Part shown: in pieces, positions 53,044-62,329 of the stretch
Layout: each line of letters starts with the position of its first letter
Position numbering within the stretch: the stretch's first letter is position 1
Assembly (NCBI GenBank): GCA_902826815.1
Contig: CADEGF010000001.1
Span: forward strand, 160,640 to 224,639
DNA length: 64,000 nt
Direction: 5' to 3'
Source of the DNA: an uncultured Mycobacteriaceae bacterium
GTDB lineage: Bacteria > Actinomycetota > Actinomycetes > Mycobacteriales > Mycobacteriaceae
The notes under the pieces: model-generated
The model's database searches: none
What the model was told of the DNA's origin: nothing
Seen by the model: only the letters and a program-made list of their open reading frames with translations
Program-made: the position numbers and the translations under genes

Positions 53044-54678
53044 ATGGCTCTGTTGGACCGACTGAACGACACCGTCGGCCTCGTCACCACGATGGCGAGG
53101 TCAGGCATGATCGCGCCGCTGCGTCCGGACAAGTACCTGCGGATCGCCGCGGCCATGCGGCGCGAAAACATCTCAGCCGTATCGGGTTTCGCATCCGCCG
53201 CGCAACGCTGCGCCGACCGGCCCGGCCTCGTCGACGAGCTGGGCACCCTGACCTGGCGTGAGATCGACCAACGCTGCGACGCGTTCGCGGCCGCGCTGCA
53301 GGCGCTGCCCGGCGGGCAGCCGAAGGTGATCGGAATCATGTGCCGCAACCACCGCGGCTTCATCGAGGCCGTCGTCGCCGCCAACCGCATCGGCACCGAT
53401 CTACTGCTGCTGAACACGTCGTTCGCCGGCCCGGCGCTGGCCGAGGTGGTCGCGCGCGAGGGCGCGGACGCCATGGTCTACGACGAGGAGTTCACCGAGA
53501 TCGTCGGCCGCGCACTCACCGACCGACCGGATGCCACCCGCATCATCGCGTGGACCGACGATCCGTCCGCGTACGGCGACTCGCCGACGGTCGAGAAGTT
53601 GATCACCGCGCACGCAGGCCAGACGCCGAAGCGTGCCACCGAGAAGCCGCGAACCATTTTGCTCACGTCGGGCACCACCGGAACCCCCAAGGGCGCCAAG
53701 CTGACCGGCGGCGACCCGAGCGCGCTCAAGGCCATCCTGGACCGCACCCCGTGGCACACCGAGGAAGCGACCGTCGTCGCGGCGCCGATGTTTCACGCAT
53801 GGGGTTTCTCGCAGTTGATCTTCGCCGCCACGATGGCATGCACGATCATCACCAGGCGAAAATTCGATCCGGAGGCAACGCTGCAGCTGGTCGACCGCCA
53901 CAGCGCCACCGGCCTTGCCGTCGTTCCGGTGATGTTCGACCGGATTATGGAACTGCCCGACGGGGTACGAAACCGCTACAGCGGACGGTCCCTGCGGTTC
54001 GCCGCCGCATCGGGGTCGCGGATGCGCCCTGACGTGGTGACGGCCTTCATGGATCAGTTCGGCGACGTCATCTACAACAACTACAACGCCACGGAGGCCG
54101 GTTTGATCGCGTCGGCCACGCCAGAAGACCTGCGGGCGGCGCCCGATACGGCGGGTAGGCCCGCGCCCGGCACCGAGATTCGTGTGCTGGACAAGGAGTT
54201 CCGCGAGGTGCCAACGCGCGAGGTGGGCCAGATCTTCTGCCGCAGTGCCACCTTGTTCGACGGCTACACCTCAGGCAATACCAAGGATTTCCACGACGGC
54301 TTCATGGCCTCGGGCGATATGGGCTACGTCGACGAGAACGGCAGGCTGTTCGTCGTCGGTCGCGATGACGAGATGATCGTCTCCGGCGGCGAGAACGTCT
54401 ACCCCATCGAGGTCGAGAAGACGCTGGCGTCGCACGCCGATGTGGCTGAGGCGGCGGTGATCGGGGTGGACGACGAACAGTACGGCCAGCGGCTGGCGGC
54501 ATTCGTCGTGCTTGCCGATGGCGCGCGCGCGACACCCGATACCCTGAAGCAGCACGTGCGGGAGAACCTCGCGAATTATAAAGTGCCGCGGCAGATCACG
54601 GTTCTCCCAGAACTTCCGCGCAGCATCACCGGCAAGATCGTTCGTAAGGATCTCCAGGCAATGATCGACAATGGGTAA
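53044..54678 (+). CDS. Fatty-acid-CoA/AMP ligase (FadD)
   Basis: 544 residues, normal FadD length. Phosphate loop ILLTSGTTGTPKGAKLTGGD, A5 motif NNYNATEAG, A8 hinge FVVGRDDEMIVSGGENVYPI and the C-terminal catalytic Lys in PRSITGKIVRKDL are all intact. It activates a fatty (or steroid side-chain) acid. Third position in the KstR-site operon: acyltransferase, FadD, then a lipase overlapping its end by 8 nt. Together they could recycle acids released by the lipase into glycerolipids. Confidence 0.93.
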   Translation: MALLDRLNDTVGLVTTMARSGMIAPLRPDKYLRIAAAMRRENISAVSGFASAAQRCADRPGLVDELGTLTWREIDQRCDAFAAALQALPGGQPKVIGIMCRNHRGFIEAVVAANRIGTDLLLLNTSFAGPALAEVVAREGADAMVYDEEFTEIVGRALTDRPDATRIIAWTDDPSAYGDSPTVEKLITAHAGQTPKRATEKPRTILLTSGTTGTPKGAKLTGGDPSALKAILDRTPWHTEEATVVAAPMFHAWGFSQLIFAATMACTIITRRKFDPEATLQLVDRHSATGLAVVPVMFDRIMELPDGVRNRYSGRSLRFAAASGSRMRPDVVTAFMDQFGDVIYNNYNATEAGLIASATPEDLRAAPDTAGRPAPGTEIRVLDKEFREVPTREVGQIFCRSATLFDGYTSGNTKDFHDGFMASGDMGYVDENGRLFVVGRDDEMIVSGGENVYPIEVEKTLASHADVAEAAVIGVDDEQYGQRLAAFVVLADGARATPDTLKQHVRENLANYKVPRQITVLPELPRSITGKIVRKDLQAMIDNG

Positions 54679-55906
54679 ACGCAGACCGCTGCTGCGCGCC
54701 GGCATCGAGCTCGCGAACGCCGCCAACGGCGTGCGGCCGTTCGGTCGCGACGGATATCCCACCGTACCGGCGTTCTTCGCGGGCTGGCCCACCACCGAGA
54801 TGGCCCCGCTGTACATGGCAGGCTCGATGCTCGGTGCGGTGTGGCGATGGCTGCGGGGCGACTACGCGACTCGCGGCGGCCGAATCTCGCTGCTGCTCAA
54901 GGTGATCACCTGGGGGCTGCTGTACCTCATCCACCGCCGCAATGTGGATTCGGAGCCCTACTTCGAAACACCGCTACGGGAAACCCTCGGCGACGACTAC
55001 GAATCCGTCGCCGCCCAGTCGCAGCCGATCGGTCGCAGGCGCCTCAGCAACATGTTTCCCAATGATTTCCTTCGCCGCCGCTATGTGGAGAAGACCGACA
55101 TCGTCCGTTACGCAGGGCCCCGCGCCGACTTCGCCGACATTTGGCGCCGCCGCGACCTGCCGCGTGACGGGAAGGCCCCTGTGCTGCTGCAGGTTCCCGG
55201 CGGCGCGTGGTCGATCGGCATGCGTCGTCCGCAGGCCTATCCGTTGATGAGCCACATGGCTGAACGAGGATGGATCTGCGTATCGATCGGCTATCGGGTC
55301 AGCCCGGTGCATACCTGGCCGGACCACATCGTCGACGTCAAGCGCGCACTGGCCTGGGTCAAGGAGCACATCGCCGAATACGGCGGCGACCCCGCCTTCG
55401 TGGCGATCACCGGCGGCTCGGCAGGCGGGCACCTCTGCGCGCTGGCCGCCCTTACCCCCGACGACCCGCAGTATCAGCCCGGTTTCGAGGACGCCGACAC
55501 ATCGGTTGTCGCAGCGGTTCCGGTTTACGGGCGATATGACTGGTTCTCCACCAAGGGACCCGGCCGCTGGGAGTTCGTCTTGATCATGCTGCAGCGGTTG
55601 GTCGTCAAGAAGCGGCTGACGAAGCATCTGCAGGTCTACCGCGACGCATCGCCGATCACCCGGGTGCGGCCCGACGCCCCGCCGTTCTACGTGTTGCACG
55701 GCGTGGACGATTCCCTGATCCCCGTACCAGAGGCGCGCGAATTCGTCGCCGCCCTGCGCGACGTCTCCAAGGAGACCGTCGTCTACTCCGAGATCCCGCA
55801 CGCTCAGCACGCGTTCGACTTCTTCGGTTCGCCGCGCGGCTACTACACAGCGCACGCGGTCGGGAAGTTCCTGTCCTGGGTGCACGCCACCCACGACGAG
55901 AAATAG
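54671..55906 (+). CDS. HSL/BD-FAE-like lipase/esterase (Lip family, LipC-related)
   Basis: 411 residues. The alpha/beta-hydrolase core begins near residue 165: oxyanion PGGAWSIG, nucleophile in ITGGSAGGHLCALA, acid in HGVDDSLIPVPEA and His in EIPHAQHAFDFFG. About 150 residues of N-terminal extension include hydrophobic helices, suggesting membrane attachment. It is a paralogue of the LipC-like gene at 57349 (shared segments include GRYDW, RPDAPPF/HPDAPPF and the GGAW motif). The stop directly abuts the convergent WS/DGAT gene. Confidence 0.9.
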   Translation: MGKRRPLLRAGIELANAANGVRPFGRDGYPTVPAFFAGWPTTEMAPLYMAGSMLGAVWRWLRGDYATRGGRISLLLKVITWGLLYLIHRRNVDSEPYFETPLRETLGDDYESVAAQSQPIGRRRLSNMFPNDFLRRRYVEKTDIVRYAGPRADFADIWRRRDLPRDGKAPVLLQVPGGAWSIGMRRPQAYPLMSHMAERGWICVSIGYRVSPVHTWPDHIVDVKRALAWVKEHIAEYGGDPAFVAITGGSAGGHLCALAALTPDDPQYQPGFEDADTSVVAAVPVYGRYDWFSTKGPGRWEFVLIMLQRLVVKKRLTKHLQVYRDASPITRVRPDAPPFYVLHGVDDSLIPVPEAREFVAALRDVSKETVVYSEIPHAQHAFDFFGSPRGYYTAHAVGKFLSWVHATHDEK

Positions 55907-57325
55907 TTACTGCGCCATTGCCTTTTCGACCACGGTCAGCTCCTCGGACAGCCCTGCGGCGCGGCGGATCTCGACGAACGCCGCTCTCATAGCGTCGGTC
56001 AGCTCATGGGGATCGGCCAACGTTGCGCCGTCGGACAGCACCGAGACGTTGAGCTGGTCGACGTAGCTCCACACGGTGATGTTCAGGCCGCTTCCGGTCG
56101 TCAGCGGCCCCACCGAGTAGATCTCGGTCACCAGCGCGCCACCGACCCGGCCGTAGTCACGCGGCCCCGGCACGTTGGAGATCGGAATGTTCAGCACCTT
56201 GTTCTGGCCGTCCTTGTCTGCGAGCCATCCGAAAAGCTTCTCGGCGGGTGCGGGCGGGAAGTAGGCCGCCCACCTGCTGACGAGCTCGGGCCCCATCAGA
56301 TAGTGGGTCTCCTTGGCCTCGACCGCGGCCTCGTGGGTGGCTCGCACCCGCTCCAGCGGATCGTCGAGCTCGATCGGCACCACCATCATCACGCCGGTGA
56401 AGTAGTTACCCGAGATCCGATCGGGCGAGAAGTCGAAACTCACTGGCACGGACGCCAGCAGCGGATGGTCGGCATGCCCGTCGTACTTCAGCGACAGCTT
56501 GCGCAACGCCCCAGCCGAGATCGCCAGCACCATGTCGTTGATCGTGACGTCGAGGTGTTTCGCCGTCAGCTTGACGTCGGCAAGCGCCAACGTGGCGGTT
56601 GCGAACCTGCGCTGCGCGTCGACCCGGTGATTCATGAACGACGGCGGCGGGGTGAACGGCCGGGTCAGATCCGCGGACAGCTTCTTCGTACTCTTGCGCA
56701 CCCGATTGATTCCCTGGGCGGTGTATCGCATCACCCCGGGAAGCCTGCCGATGTGCCGCATGTGGTCGGCGAACGCGGTGCGAACCAGCTGCGAACTGCT
56801 TGGCGCGGGATCCGTTGCATACGAATCACTGTCGGCCTGCGGTCCCGTCTGCAGGTCCATCCCACGAGCCAGAAGATTGGCCGATGCCACACCGTCGGCC
56901 AGTGCGTGGTGAATCTTTCCGAGCACCGCGATCCTGCCATTGGCGAGACCCTCGATGAAGTACATCTCCCACAGCGGCTTGCTGCGGTCCAGCGCAGTGC
57001 TGGCGATTTTGCCGACCGCCTCGTCCAATTGGCGGCGCCCTCCTGGGCTCTCGACGCGGTACGGACGAACGTGATATTCGAGGTCGACCTCAGTGTTCTC
57101 CCGCCACATCGGGTGGTGCATCTTCAGCGGGACGTCGACGAGCTGATAACGGAAGGGGTCGAGTTTATGGAGCCGCCCGCGGATGACTTCGCGGAACTCT
57201 TCGATGCCGAAGGGGCGGCCCTTGAGGTCGCCGATCTCGATGACCGCCAGCTTCAATGTGTGCATGTGCACGGTGGGCGTCTCGGAATACAGCAGTACCG
57301 CGTCCCAGCCGCTGAGCCTCTTCAA
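55907..57325 (-). CDS. Wax ester synthase/diacylglycerol acyltransferase (WS/DGAT, Rv0221-like)
   Basis: 472 residues. The catalytic HHxxxDG is at 139-145 (KIHHALADGVAS). The second block NVPGPRDYGRVGGALVTEIY is also typical. It makes triacylglycerol or wax esters from acyl-CoA at lipid inclusions. The start is a TTG at 57325, supported by GGGAGG 8 nt before it. It follows the lipC-like gene by 23 nt in the same direction, so synthesis and hydrolysis of neutral lipid are in one unit, as Rv0220/Rv0221 are neighbours in M. tuberculosis. Confidence 0.94.
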   Translation of the reverse strand: MKRLSGWDAVLLYSETPTVHMHTLKLAVIEIGDLKGRPFGIEEFREVIRGRLHKLDPFRYQLVDVPLKMHHPMWRENTEVDLEYHVRPYRVESPGGRRQLDEAVGKIASTALDRSKPLWEMYFIEGLANGRIAVLGKIHHALADGVASANLLARGMDLQTGPQADSDSYATDPAPSSSQLVRTAFADHMRHIGRLPGVMRYTAQGINRVRKSTKKLSADLTRPFTPPPSFMNHRVDAQRRFATATLALADVKLTAKHLDVTINDMVLAISAGALRKLSLKYDGHADHPLLASVPVSFDFSPDRISGNYFTGVMMVVPIELDDPLERVRATHEAAVEAKETHYLMGPELVSRWAAYFPPAPAEKLFGWLADKDGQNKVLNIPISNVPGPRDYGRVGGALVTEIYSVGPLTTGSGLNITVWSYVDQLNVSVLSDGATLADPHELTDAMRAAFVEIRRAAGLSEELTVVEKAMAQ

Positions 57326-57348
57326 GGACTTACCTCCCCATTAGGAGG

Positions 57349-58614
57349 CTATATAACCTCTTTGGCCAACATCTGCGACCGGTTTCGGTGAATCTGGTTG
57401 AGGAACAGGCCGATTGCCGTCGACACCGAACCTGTGCGCGCACCGTCGGTCATGTCGAAACCGTGACCCGCGCCTGGCAGCTCGATGTAGCTCACCACCG
57501 CCCGGGACACCGCGCGCAGCCGCTCGACGAAGCCGCGGGCCTGCGCGACCGGGATCACGGAGTCACCGGATCCGTGGATGACGAGGAACGGCGGGGCGTC
57601 GGGATGGATCTGCGCGATCGGGGAAGCCTTGCGGAAGATCTCGGGATGGCGGTCGATCTTGCGCTTGACCACCACGCGCTCCAGGAAGTCGACGAAGCGA
57701 TCGCGCTCGGGGGTCGAGCGGTCCTCCCAGTCGTAGCGGCCGTAGATGCCGACGACTGCGTCGACCGAAGTGTCGGAGCCCTCCGGCAGGTCGGCCTGCA
57801 TTTCGGAATCGTTGGGCGTCAGACCCGCAAGGGCAGCCAGGTGGCCGCCGGCCGAACAGCCTGCTATCGCAACAAAATTCCGGTCGCCGCCGAATCGGTC
57901 GACGTTGGCGCGGGCCCACGCGATGGCCGTCTTGACATCGGTGATGTGCTGCGGCCATCGATTATGGGGAGAGACGCGGTAGTTCACCGACAGGCACACC
58001 CAACCCTGCTGAGCCAGATGGGACATCAACGCGTAGCCCTGGAGCTGCCTGCCACCGTGAATCCACGCACCGCCAGGAACGAAGATCATCACGGGCGCCG
58101 GTTCCACCGGTAATTCCTTCGGCCGCCATACATCCAGCAACTGTGACGGGTGGTCGCCGTAGCGCACCGAGGCCCGATGCAGGCTGCGCCGATGCTGCCG
58201 CATCTTCAGGACAGGCGCGTACCGCTGCGGTGCGGGCCACTCAACGGCCAGATTCGCCGCGGGCACTACCCCACGCAGCGCGGCCTCGATCACGGAGTTC
58301 GTCGACTCAAGGTCCTGCTTACGAATCGCGGCCTGGTCGGAGGTGTCCGTTGAGCGTGCGCTATGTGAGAAGAACTCCGGAACGTGACGGTAACCCCAGA
58401 TCCCCATCGCGGTCGCAGCACCAAGGGGCTCAAGGCGTTTCCCGATGATCGGCAACGACGCAGACGCGACGCTCATCGCCAACAAGTAATCAGAAGGACC
58501 TGCGCGCAGAAACCAGCGGGCGCGCTTGGCTAGAGAAGGCGCGGAGTACCGGGCGTCCGGCCGAACCGTCATTGCCCGAATGTACCCCGCGGTAGCCAGA
58601 CGAAACGCCGACAT
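57349..58614 (-). CDS. lipC: LipC-like esterase
   Basis: 421 residues from MSAFRLATAGYIRAM. An ATG at 58638 would run the coding region into a palindrome, so the internal start is preferred. Motifs: FVPGGAWIHGGRQLQGYALM, nucleophile IAGCSAGGHLAALAGLT, acid HGSGDSVIPVAQA, His LPGAGHGFDM. The ending ...LAKEVI matches the M. tuberculosis LipC C-terminus as I remember it. LipC is a cell-surface-associated esterase there. The N-terminus is hydrophobic (about residues 40-65) but has no clear signal peptide. Confidence 0.9.
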   Translation of the reverse strand: MSAFRLATAGYIRAMTVRPDARYSAPSLAKRARWFLRAGPSDYLLAMSVASASLPIIGKRLEPLGAATAMGIWGYRHVPEFFSHSARSTDTSDQAAIRKQDLESTNSVIEAALRGVVPAANLAVEWPAPQRYAPVLKMRQHRRSLHRASVRYGDHPSQLLDVWRPKELPVEPAPVMIFVPGGAWIHGGRQLQGYALMSHLAQQGWVCLSVNYRVSPHNRWPQHITDVKTAIAWARANVDRFGGDRNFVAIAGCSAGGHLAALAGLTPNDSEMQADLPEGSDTSVDAVVGIYGRYDWEDRSTPERDRFVDFLERVVVKRKIDRHPEIFRKASPIAQIHPDAPPFLVIHGSGDSVIPVAQARGFVERLRAVSRAVVSYIELPGAGHGFDMTDGARTGSVSTAIGLFLNQIHRNRSQMLAKEVI

Positions 58615-58628
58615 GCGGCAGTTGTTCA

Positions 58629-58645
58629 CTAGACGCACGTTCTAG
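58629..58645. promoter_or_regulatory. Imperfect palindrome before lipC and fadE
   Basis: CTAGACG-CA-CGTTCTAG is an inverted repeat in which one arm lacks a single A. With that A it would look like the KstR/TetR family palindromes (CTAGAACG...). It is 15 nt upstream of the preferred lipC start and 8 nt from the CRP-type site. Function uncertain. Confidence 0.4.
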
Positions 58646-58652
58646 GCTCGAA

Positions 58653-58668
58653 TGTGATCTGGATCACA
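58653..58668. promoter_or_regulatory. Perfect CRP-type palindrome
   Basis: TGTGATC-TG-GATCACA fits the TGTGA-N6-TCACA consensus bound by cAMP receptor proteins (Rv3676 type in mycobacteria) exactly, with 7-nt perfect arms. It lies between the divergent lipC-WS/DGAT unit and the fused fadE, 39 nt upstream of the lipC start and 69 nt upstream of the fadE start. Confidence 0.7.
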
Positions 58669-58736
58669 AAGTTCGACCTGCCAGAATGCGGGTTAACTTA
58701 CTTCTGACACCCGTCAACGGCAAAAGGACTTCCAAC

Positions 58737-60905
58737 GTGAGCAAGTCAGCGCTAGCCATCACCGACGAACACTCCGATCTTGCCGATGCGGCGATCGGCC
58801 AGCTGGCGCGGCTGTCGACCAGGGCGGCTGCGCGCGCCACGCTCGAAGGCGGGTCCGCCCACCCCGACAACGTGTGGCAGGCGGCCGCCGAACTGGGCTG
58901 GCTGGGCCTGGCGATCAGCGAGCAATACGGCGGATCCGGCTTCGGGCTTGCGGAGCTGGCGGTCGTGCTCGAAGCTCAAGGCCGCGAACTGAGCCCGGGA
59001 CCGTTTCTGCCGACGGTTGCGGCGTCGCTGGTGATCGACCGCTGCGCATCCGATTCGTTAGGCGCCCAACTACTTCCGGGACTGGCGGACGGGACGACGG
59101 TCGGTGCGCTCGGATTGTCGGGCAGCCTTGTCGTCGGCTCGGACCTCGATGTCACCGGCGAGGTCACCGCGGTGCTCGGTGCGCCCGATGTCGATATTCT
59201 CGTCCTGATCGCCGGTGATGACGTGGTGGTGATCGACGCCGCAACCGACGGTGTCACGATCACTGCGCTCGAACCGCTCGACACGTCACGCAGCGTCGGG
59301 GCGGTTGCGCTGCGCGGCGTGACCGTCACCGAGGACAGGGTGCTGCGCGGCGCCGCGCGGCGGGCCCGCACGGTGTTCCGGATCCTGGCGTCGGCGGAGG
59401 CGGTCGGCGTCGCGTGGACCAGCCTGGAGATGGCGGTGGAGTACGCCAAGGTCCGCGAGCAGTTCGGCAGGACCATCGGCACGTTTCAGGCCGTCAAGCA
59501 CCACGCCGCCAACATGCTCGTCGACGCGGAACAGACCACGGCCGCGGTATGGGATGCGGCCCGTGCCGAGGACCTCGACAGCGCCTGGTTCCCCGCGGCG
59601 GTGGCAGCTTCGCACGCCATCCGGGCGCAGGTTTTCAACTCGCAGAACAATATTCAGCTACACGGCGGTATCGGTTTCACATGGGAGCATGACGCACACC
59701 TCTACCTCCGACGGGCCCGCACGCTGGCGGCGCTGATCGGCGACGGCGCTGATCCGCTGCTGGACGTCGTGGAGGGCAGGCGCAGCGGCCAGGCGCACGG
59801 CGCCTCGTTCACGCTGCCCGACGAGGCTGACGAATACCGACGTCAGGCGGCCGAAGCCGTCGCGCAGGTGCGGTCGCTGCCGACGGACAAACAGCGCGAC
59901 TTCCTCGTCGACTCCGGTTACCTGGTGCCGCACTGGCCCAAGCCGTGGGGCCGGGCGGCCAACGTGCTCGAGCAGTTGGTCATCGAGGAAGAGTTCGCGG
60001 ACGTCGAGCGCGCGGATATGGGCATCACCGGGTGGGTGGCACTGACCATCGCCCAGGCAGGCACCGACGACCAGCGCGAGCGCTGGGTGGAACCCGTGCT
60101 GCGGGGTCAGGTGATGTGGTGCCAGCTGTTCTCCGAGCCGGGTGCGGGCTCCGATGCCGCCGCCGTGCGCACGGCGGCCAAGAAGGTCGACGGAGGCTGG
60201 CGGGTGACCGGGCAGAAGGTGTGGACCAGCCTCGCCCAGCACTGCCAGTGGGGGCTGGCCACCGTCCGCACCGATCCCGACGCCGCCAAGCACGCCGGTG
60301 TGTCGATGATGGCGATCGACATGAAAGCCGAAGGGGTGAAGGTCAATCCGCTGCGCGGGCTCACCGGTGACGCCCACTTCAACGAGGTCTTCTTCGACGA
60401 CGTGTTCGTTCCGGACGAGGACGTGGTCGGCGATGTGAACAAGGGTTGGCTGGTGGCACGGGCCACGCTCGGCAACGAGCGCGTCTCGATCGGCGGCGGC
60501 TCCGGCGGCCAGGTCGGGTTCGATGCCGACGATCTGGTCAAGCTGCTCGACAGCGCGCCGTCCGACGTCGCGGCCCAGCACGTGCGGCGCGCAGGTGAGG
60601 TCATCGCCGAGCTGCACACGCTGAGGCTGTTGAACCTGCGCCGGGCCAGCCGCGCCATCGCCGGAGCCGAGCCTGGCCCGGAGGGCAACGTCACCAAGCT
60701 GCTGGTGGCCGAATCCGGCCAGCATCTAACCGAATTGGGGATCGCGCTGGCCGGCACGGCGGCCGTCGTCGGCGCGAACAAGAAGCTCATCCGCACCTAC
60801 ATGGGCAGTCGGGCCATGACCATCGCGGGCGGCACATCGGAGATCACCCGAAACACCATCGCCGAGCGCATCCTCGGCCTGCCCCGCGACCCGCTGCTGA
60901 AGTAG
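58737..60905 (+). CDS. Fused two-domain acyl-CoA dehydrogenase (FadE6/FadE34 type)
   Basis: 722 residues from a GTG (SKSALAITDEHSDLADAAIG), backed by AAAGGA 8 nt upstream. Two dehydrogenase domains lie in one chain. Domain 1 (about 1-365) ends with NIQLHGGIGFTWEHDAHLYL, holding the base Glu. Domain 2 (about 380-722) carries CQLFSEPGAGSDAAAVRTAA, KVWTSLAQHCQWGLATVRTD and GGTSEITRNTIAERILGLPR. It is the fused counterpart of the separate two-gene dehydrogenase at 45885-48067. Such enzymes act on large acyl-CoAs including steroid side-chain intermediates. The CRP-type site upstream suggests cAMP control. Confidence 0.92.
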   Translation: MSKSALAITDEHSDLADAAIGQLARLSTRAAARATLEGGSAHPDNVWQAAAELGWLGLAISEQYGGSGFGLAELAVVLEAQGRELSPGPFLPTVAASLVIDRCASDSLGAQLLPGLADGTTVGALGLSGSLVVGSDLDVTGEVTAVLGAPDVDILVLIAGDDVVVIDAATDGVTITALEPLDTSRSVGAVALRGVTVTEDRVLRGAARRARTVFRILASAEAVGVAWTSLEMAVEYAKVREQFGRTIGTFQAVKHHAANMLVDAEQTTAAVWDAARAEDLDSAWFPAAVAASHAIRAQVFNSQNNIQLHGGIGFTWEHDAHLYLRRARTLAALIGDGADPLLDVVEGRRSGQAHGASFTLPDEADEYRRQAAEAVAQVRSLPTDKQRDFLVDSGYLVPHWPKPWGRAANVLEQLVIEEEFADVERADMGITGWVALTIAQAGTDDQRERWVEPVLRGQVMWCQLFSEPGAGSDAAAVRTAAKKVDGGWRVTGQKVWTSLAQHCQWGLATVRTDPDAAKHAGVSMMAIDMKAEGVKVNPLRGLTGDAHFNEVFFDDVFVPDEDVVGDVNKGWLVARATLGNERVSIGGGSGGQVGFDADDLVKLLDSAPSDVAAQHVRRAGEVIAELHTLRLLNLRRASRAIAGAEPGPEGNVTKLLVAESGQHLTELGIALAGTAAVVGANKKLIRTYMGSRAMTIAGGTSEITRNTIAERILGLPRDPLLK

Positions 60906-60908
60906 GGC

Positions 60909-62270
60909 TCAGCGGACGGTGAGGTTCGGCACCTCGCGGATATCGGGCAGTTCCAACAACCGCCAGCATGCGGCGGCCACTTCTTCCGATCGTGCGGCGC
61001 CGAGCACCGGAGTGGACAGGCCGACGAACTTCTCCTCGAGTTGCCCGTCACTCATGGGGTTGTCCGGGGTGCCGAGGTTGTGGGCGACAAGGCGCTCGAG
61101 CGTGCGACCGTCCTTGAGTGTCAACATGACTCGTGCCGAGTCCTTACCCTGCGCGGCGTCGGTGTGCACGTGCACCCGCTCCCGAAGACCGGCCAGCTCC
61201 GGGTCGGCCACCCGCTCGTCGGTGAACTGGTCGAGCAGTGCGGCTCCGTCGGCGAGTGCGACGGCGAGCACGTGGTAGATGCTGAACTTGCCCTGCAGCC
61301 CCGTCTGCGGGTCGGTCAGGCCGGTCGTCGTCTTGACGTAGTCGTGCACGTAGGCGTCCACCGACGCGACGTCCGCAGCGGTCAGGCCGTGCTCGGCGCG
61401 CAGTTCGAGAAGTGCCTGCGCGGGCGGATGGGTGAGCGACCCACATGCGTAGGGCTTGAACCCGTCTCGCGGCAGGTACCAGATGTCGCCGAGACCGTCG
61501 ACCGCCTTCGTCGGCACCGGGTCGGGCGAAAATAGATGCAGAAAGCCGCGATGACCCTCGATGGCTTCTGGGCTGGAGGTGAAGCCGTCGCGGGCGAGGA
61601 AGCCCGACAACAGCCCGTCCATCGCGGCCTTGCCGGGGTGCAGCGACTTGCCCATCGACCCGTAGACCACCTTCATTCCCGCCGCCTGCGTCGCGCCGGT
61701 TCCGATCGCGGCGAGCGTCTGCTGCGCGTCGAGACCCAGCAACCGCGCGGTTGCCGCGGCAGCACCGATATGCCCGACGGTGCCGGTGACGTGCCAGCCT
61801 GCGTCGTAGTGGCCGGGCCCGGCCGCGACGGCGACCCGGGTCTGCACCTCGAAGCCCGCGACGAACGCCTCGACGGCGGCCCTGCCCGACACCGGAACCA
61901 GTTCGGCGGCGGCGGCGATCGCCGGCCACAGCGGTGCGCTGCCGTGGATCGTGGTCCGGTCGGGGTTGAAGGTATCGTCGAAATCCAGGATGTGCGCGGC
62001 GATTCCGTTCGCGAGCGCGGCATAGCCGACCCCGGCGCGCTGGCGGGTACCGACGATCGGTGCGGTACCCGTTCCGTCGCCGGCATCCAGTGCGCCGATC
62101 CCCGCATGAACGCGTGCGCCCTCGGCCGTTGCGGACCCCGCGATGGTGCAGCCGAGCCAGTCGACAAGGCACCGGACGGCCTGGTGGACCACATCGGCGG
62201 GCAGGTCGTCGATGCTCATCGTGGCCGCGAACTCGGCCAGCGTCCGGCTTACCGCCTGCTCATCGGCCAC
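60909..62270 (-). CDS. MmgE/PrpD family protein, copy 1
   Basis: 453 residues from a GTG with GAAGGGAA before it. MmgE/PrpD fold with AALANGIAAHILDFDDTF, HYDAGWHVTGTVGHIGAAAA, MKVVYGSMGKSLHPGKAAMD and KPYACGSLTHP. Family members dehydrate 2-methylcitrate, decarboxylate cis-aconitate, or epimerise related acids. Which applies here is unknown, and no prpB/prpC genes are nearby. It is paired back-to-back with a paralogue at 62330 across tandem operators, and it converges on the fused fadE with a 3-nt gap. Confidence 0.9.
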   Translation of the reverse strand: MADEQAVSRTLAEFAATMSIDDLPADVVHQAVRCLVDWLGCTIAGSATAEGARVHAGIGALDAGDGTGTAPIVGTRQRAGVGYAALANGIAAHILDFDDTFNPDRTTIHGSAPLWPAIAAAAELVPVSGRAAVEAFVAGFEVQTRVAVAAGPGHYDAGWHVTGTVGHIGAAAATARLLGLDAQQTLAAIGTGATQAAGMKVVYGSMGKSLHPGKAAMDGLLSGFLARDGFTSSPEAIEGHRGFLHLFSPDPVPTKAVDGLGDIWYLPRDGFKPYACGSLTHPPAQALLELRAEHGLTAADVASVDAYVHDYVKTTTGLTDPQTGLQGKFSIYHVLAVALADGAALLDQFTDERVADPELAGLRERVHVHTDAAQGKDSARVMLTLKDGRTLERLVAHNLGTPDNPMSDGQLEEKFVGLSTPVLGAARSEEVAAACWRLLELPDIREVPNLTVR

Positions 62271-62292
62271 CGGTCAATTCCCTTCGGTGTCG

Positions 62293-62325
62293 TCTGTAAT
62301 ACGGAAATAATTTCTGTTATACAGA
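62293..62325. promoter_or_regulatory. Tandem operator pair between the MmgE/PrpD genes
   Basis: TCTGT-TAT-ACAGA (62313-62325) is a perfect palindrome. TCTGT-AAT-ACGGA (62293-62305) is the same site with one mismatch. The two are exactly 20 nt apart, about two helical turns, so two protein dimers could bind on one face. The right copy overlaps a probable -10 box. The regulator is not encoded in the visible part and may lie beyond the right edge. Confidence 0.65.
62318..62323 (+). promoter_or_regulatory. -10 box for a leaderless MmgE/PrpD transcript
   Basis: TATACA lies 6 nt before the ATG at 62330, and no ribosome site precedes that ATG. Transcription would begin at the start codon itself. 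The box overlaps the right operator, so repressor binding would exclude RNA polymerase. Confidence 0.5.
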
Positions 62326-62329
62326 TTAC

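Noticed and set aside
57345-57360. GAGGCTATATAACCTC, an imperfect palindrome between lipC and WS/DGAT
   Set aside because: It includes the last codons and stop of lipC and lies inside what looks like one operon, so symmetry may be coincidental.
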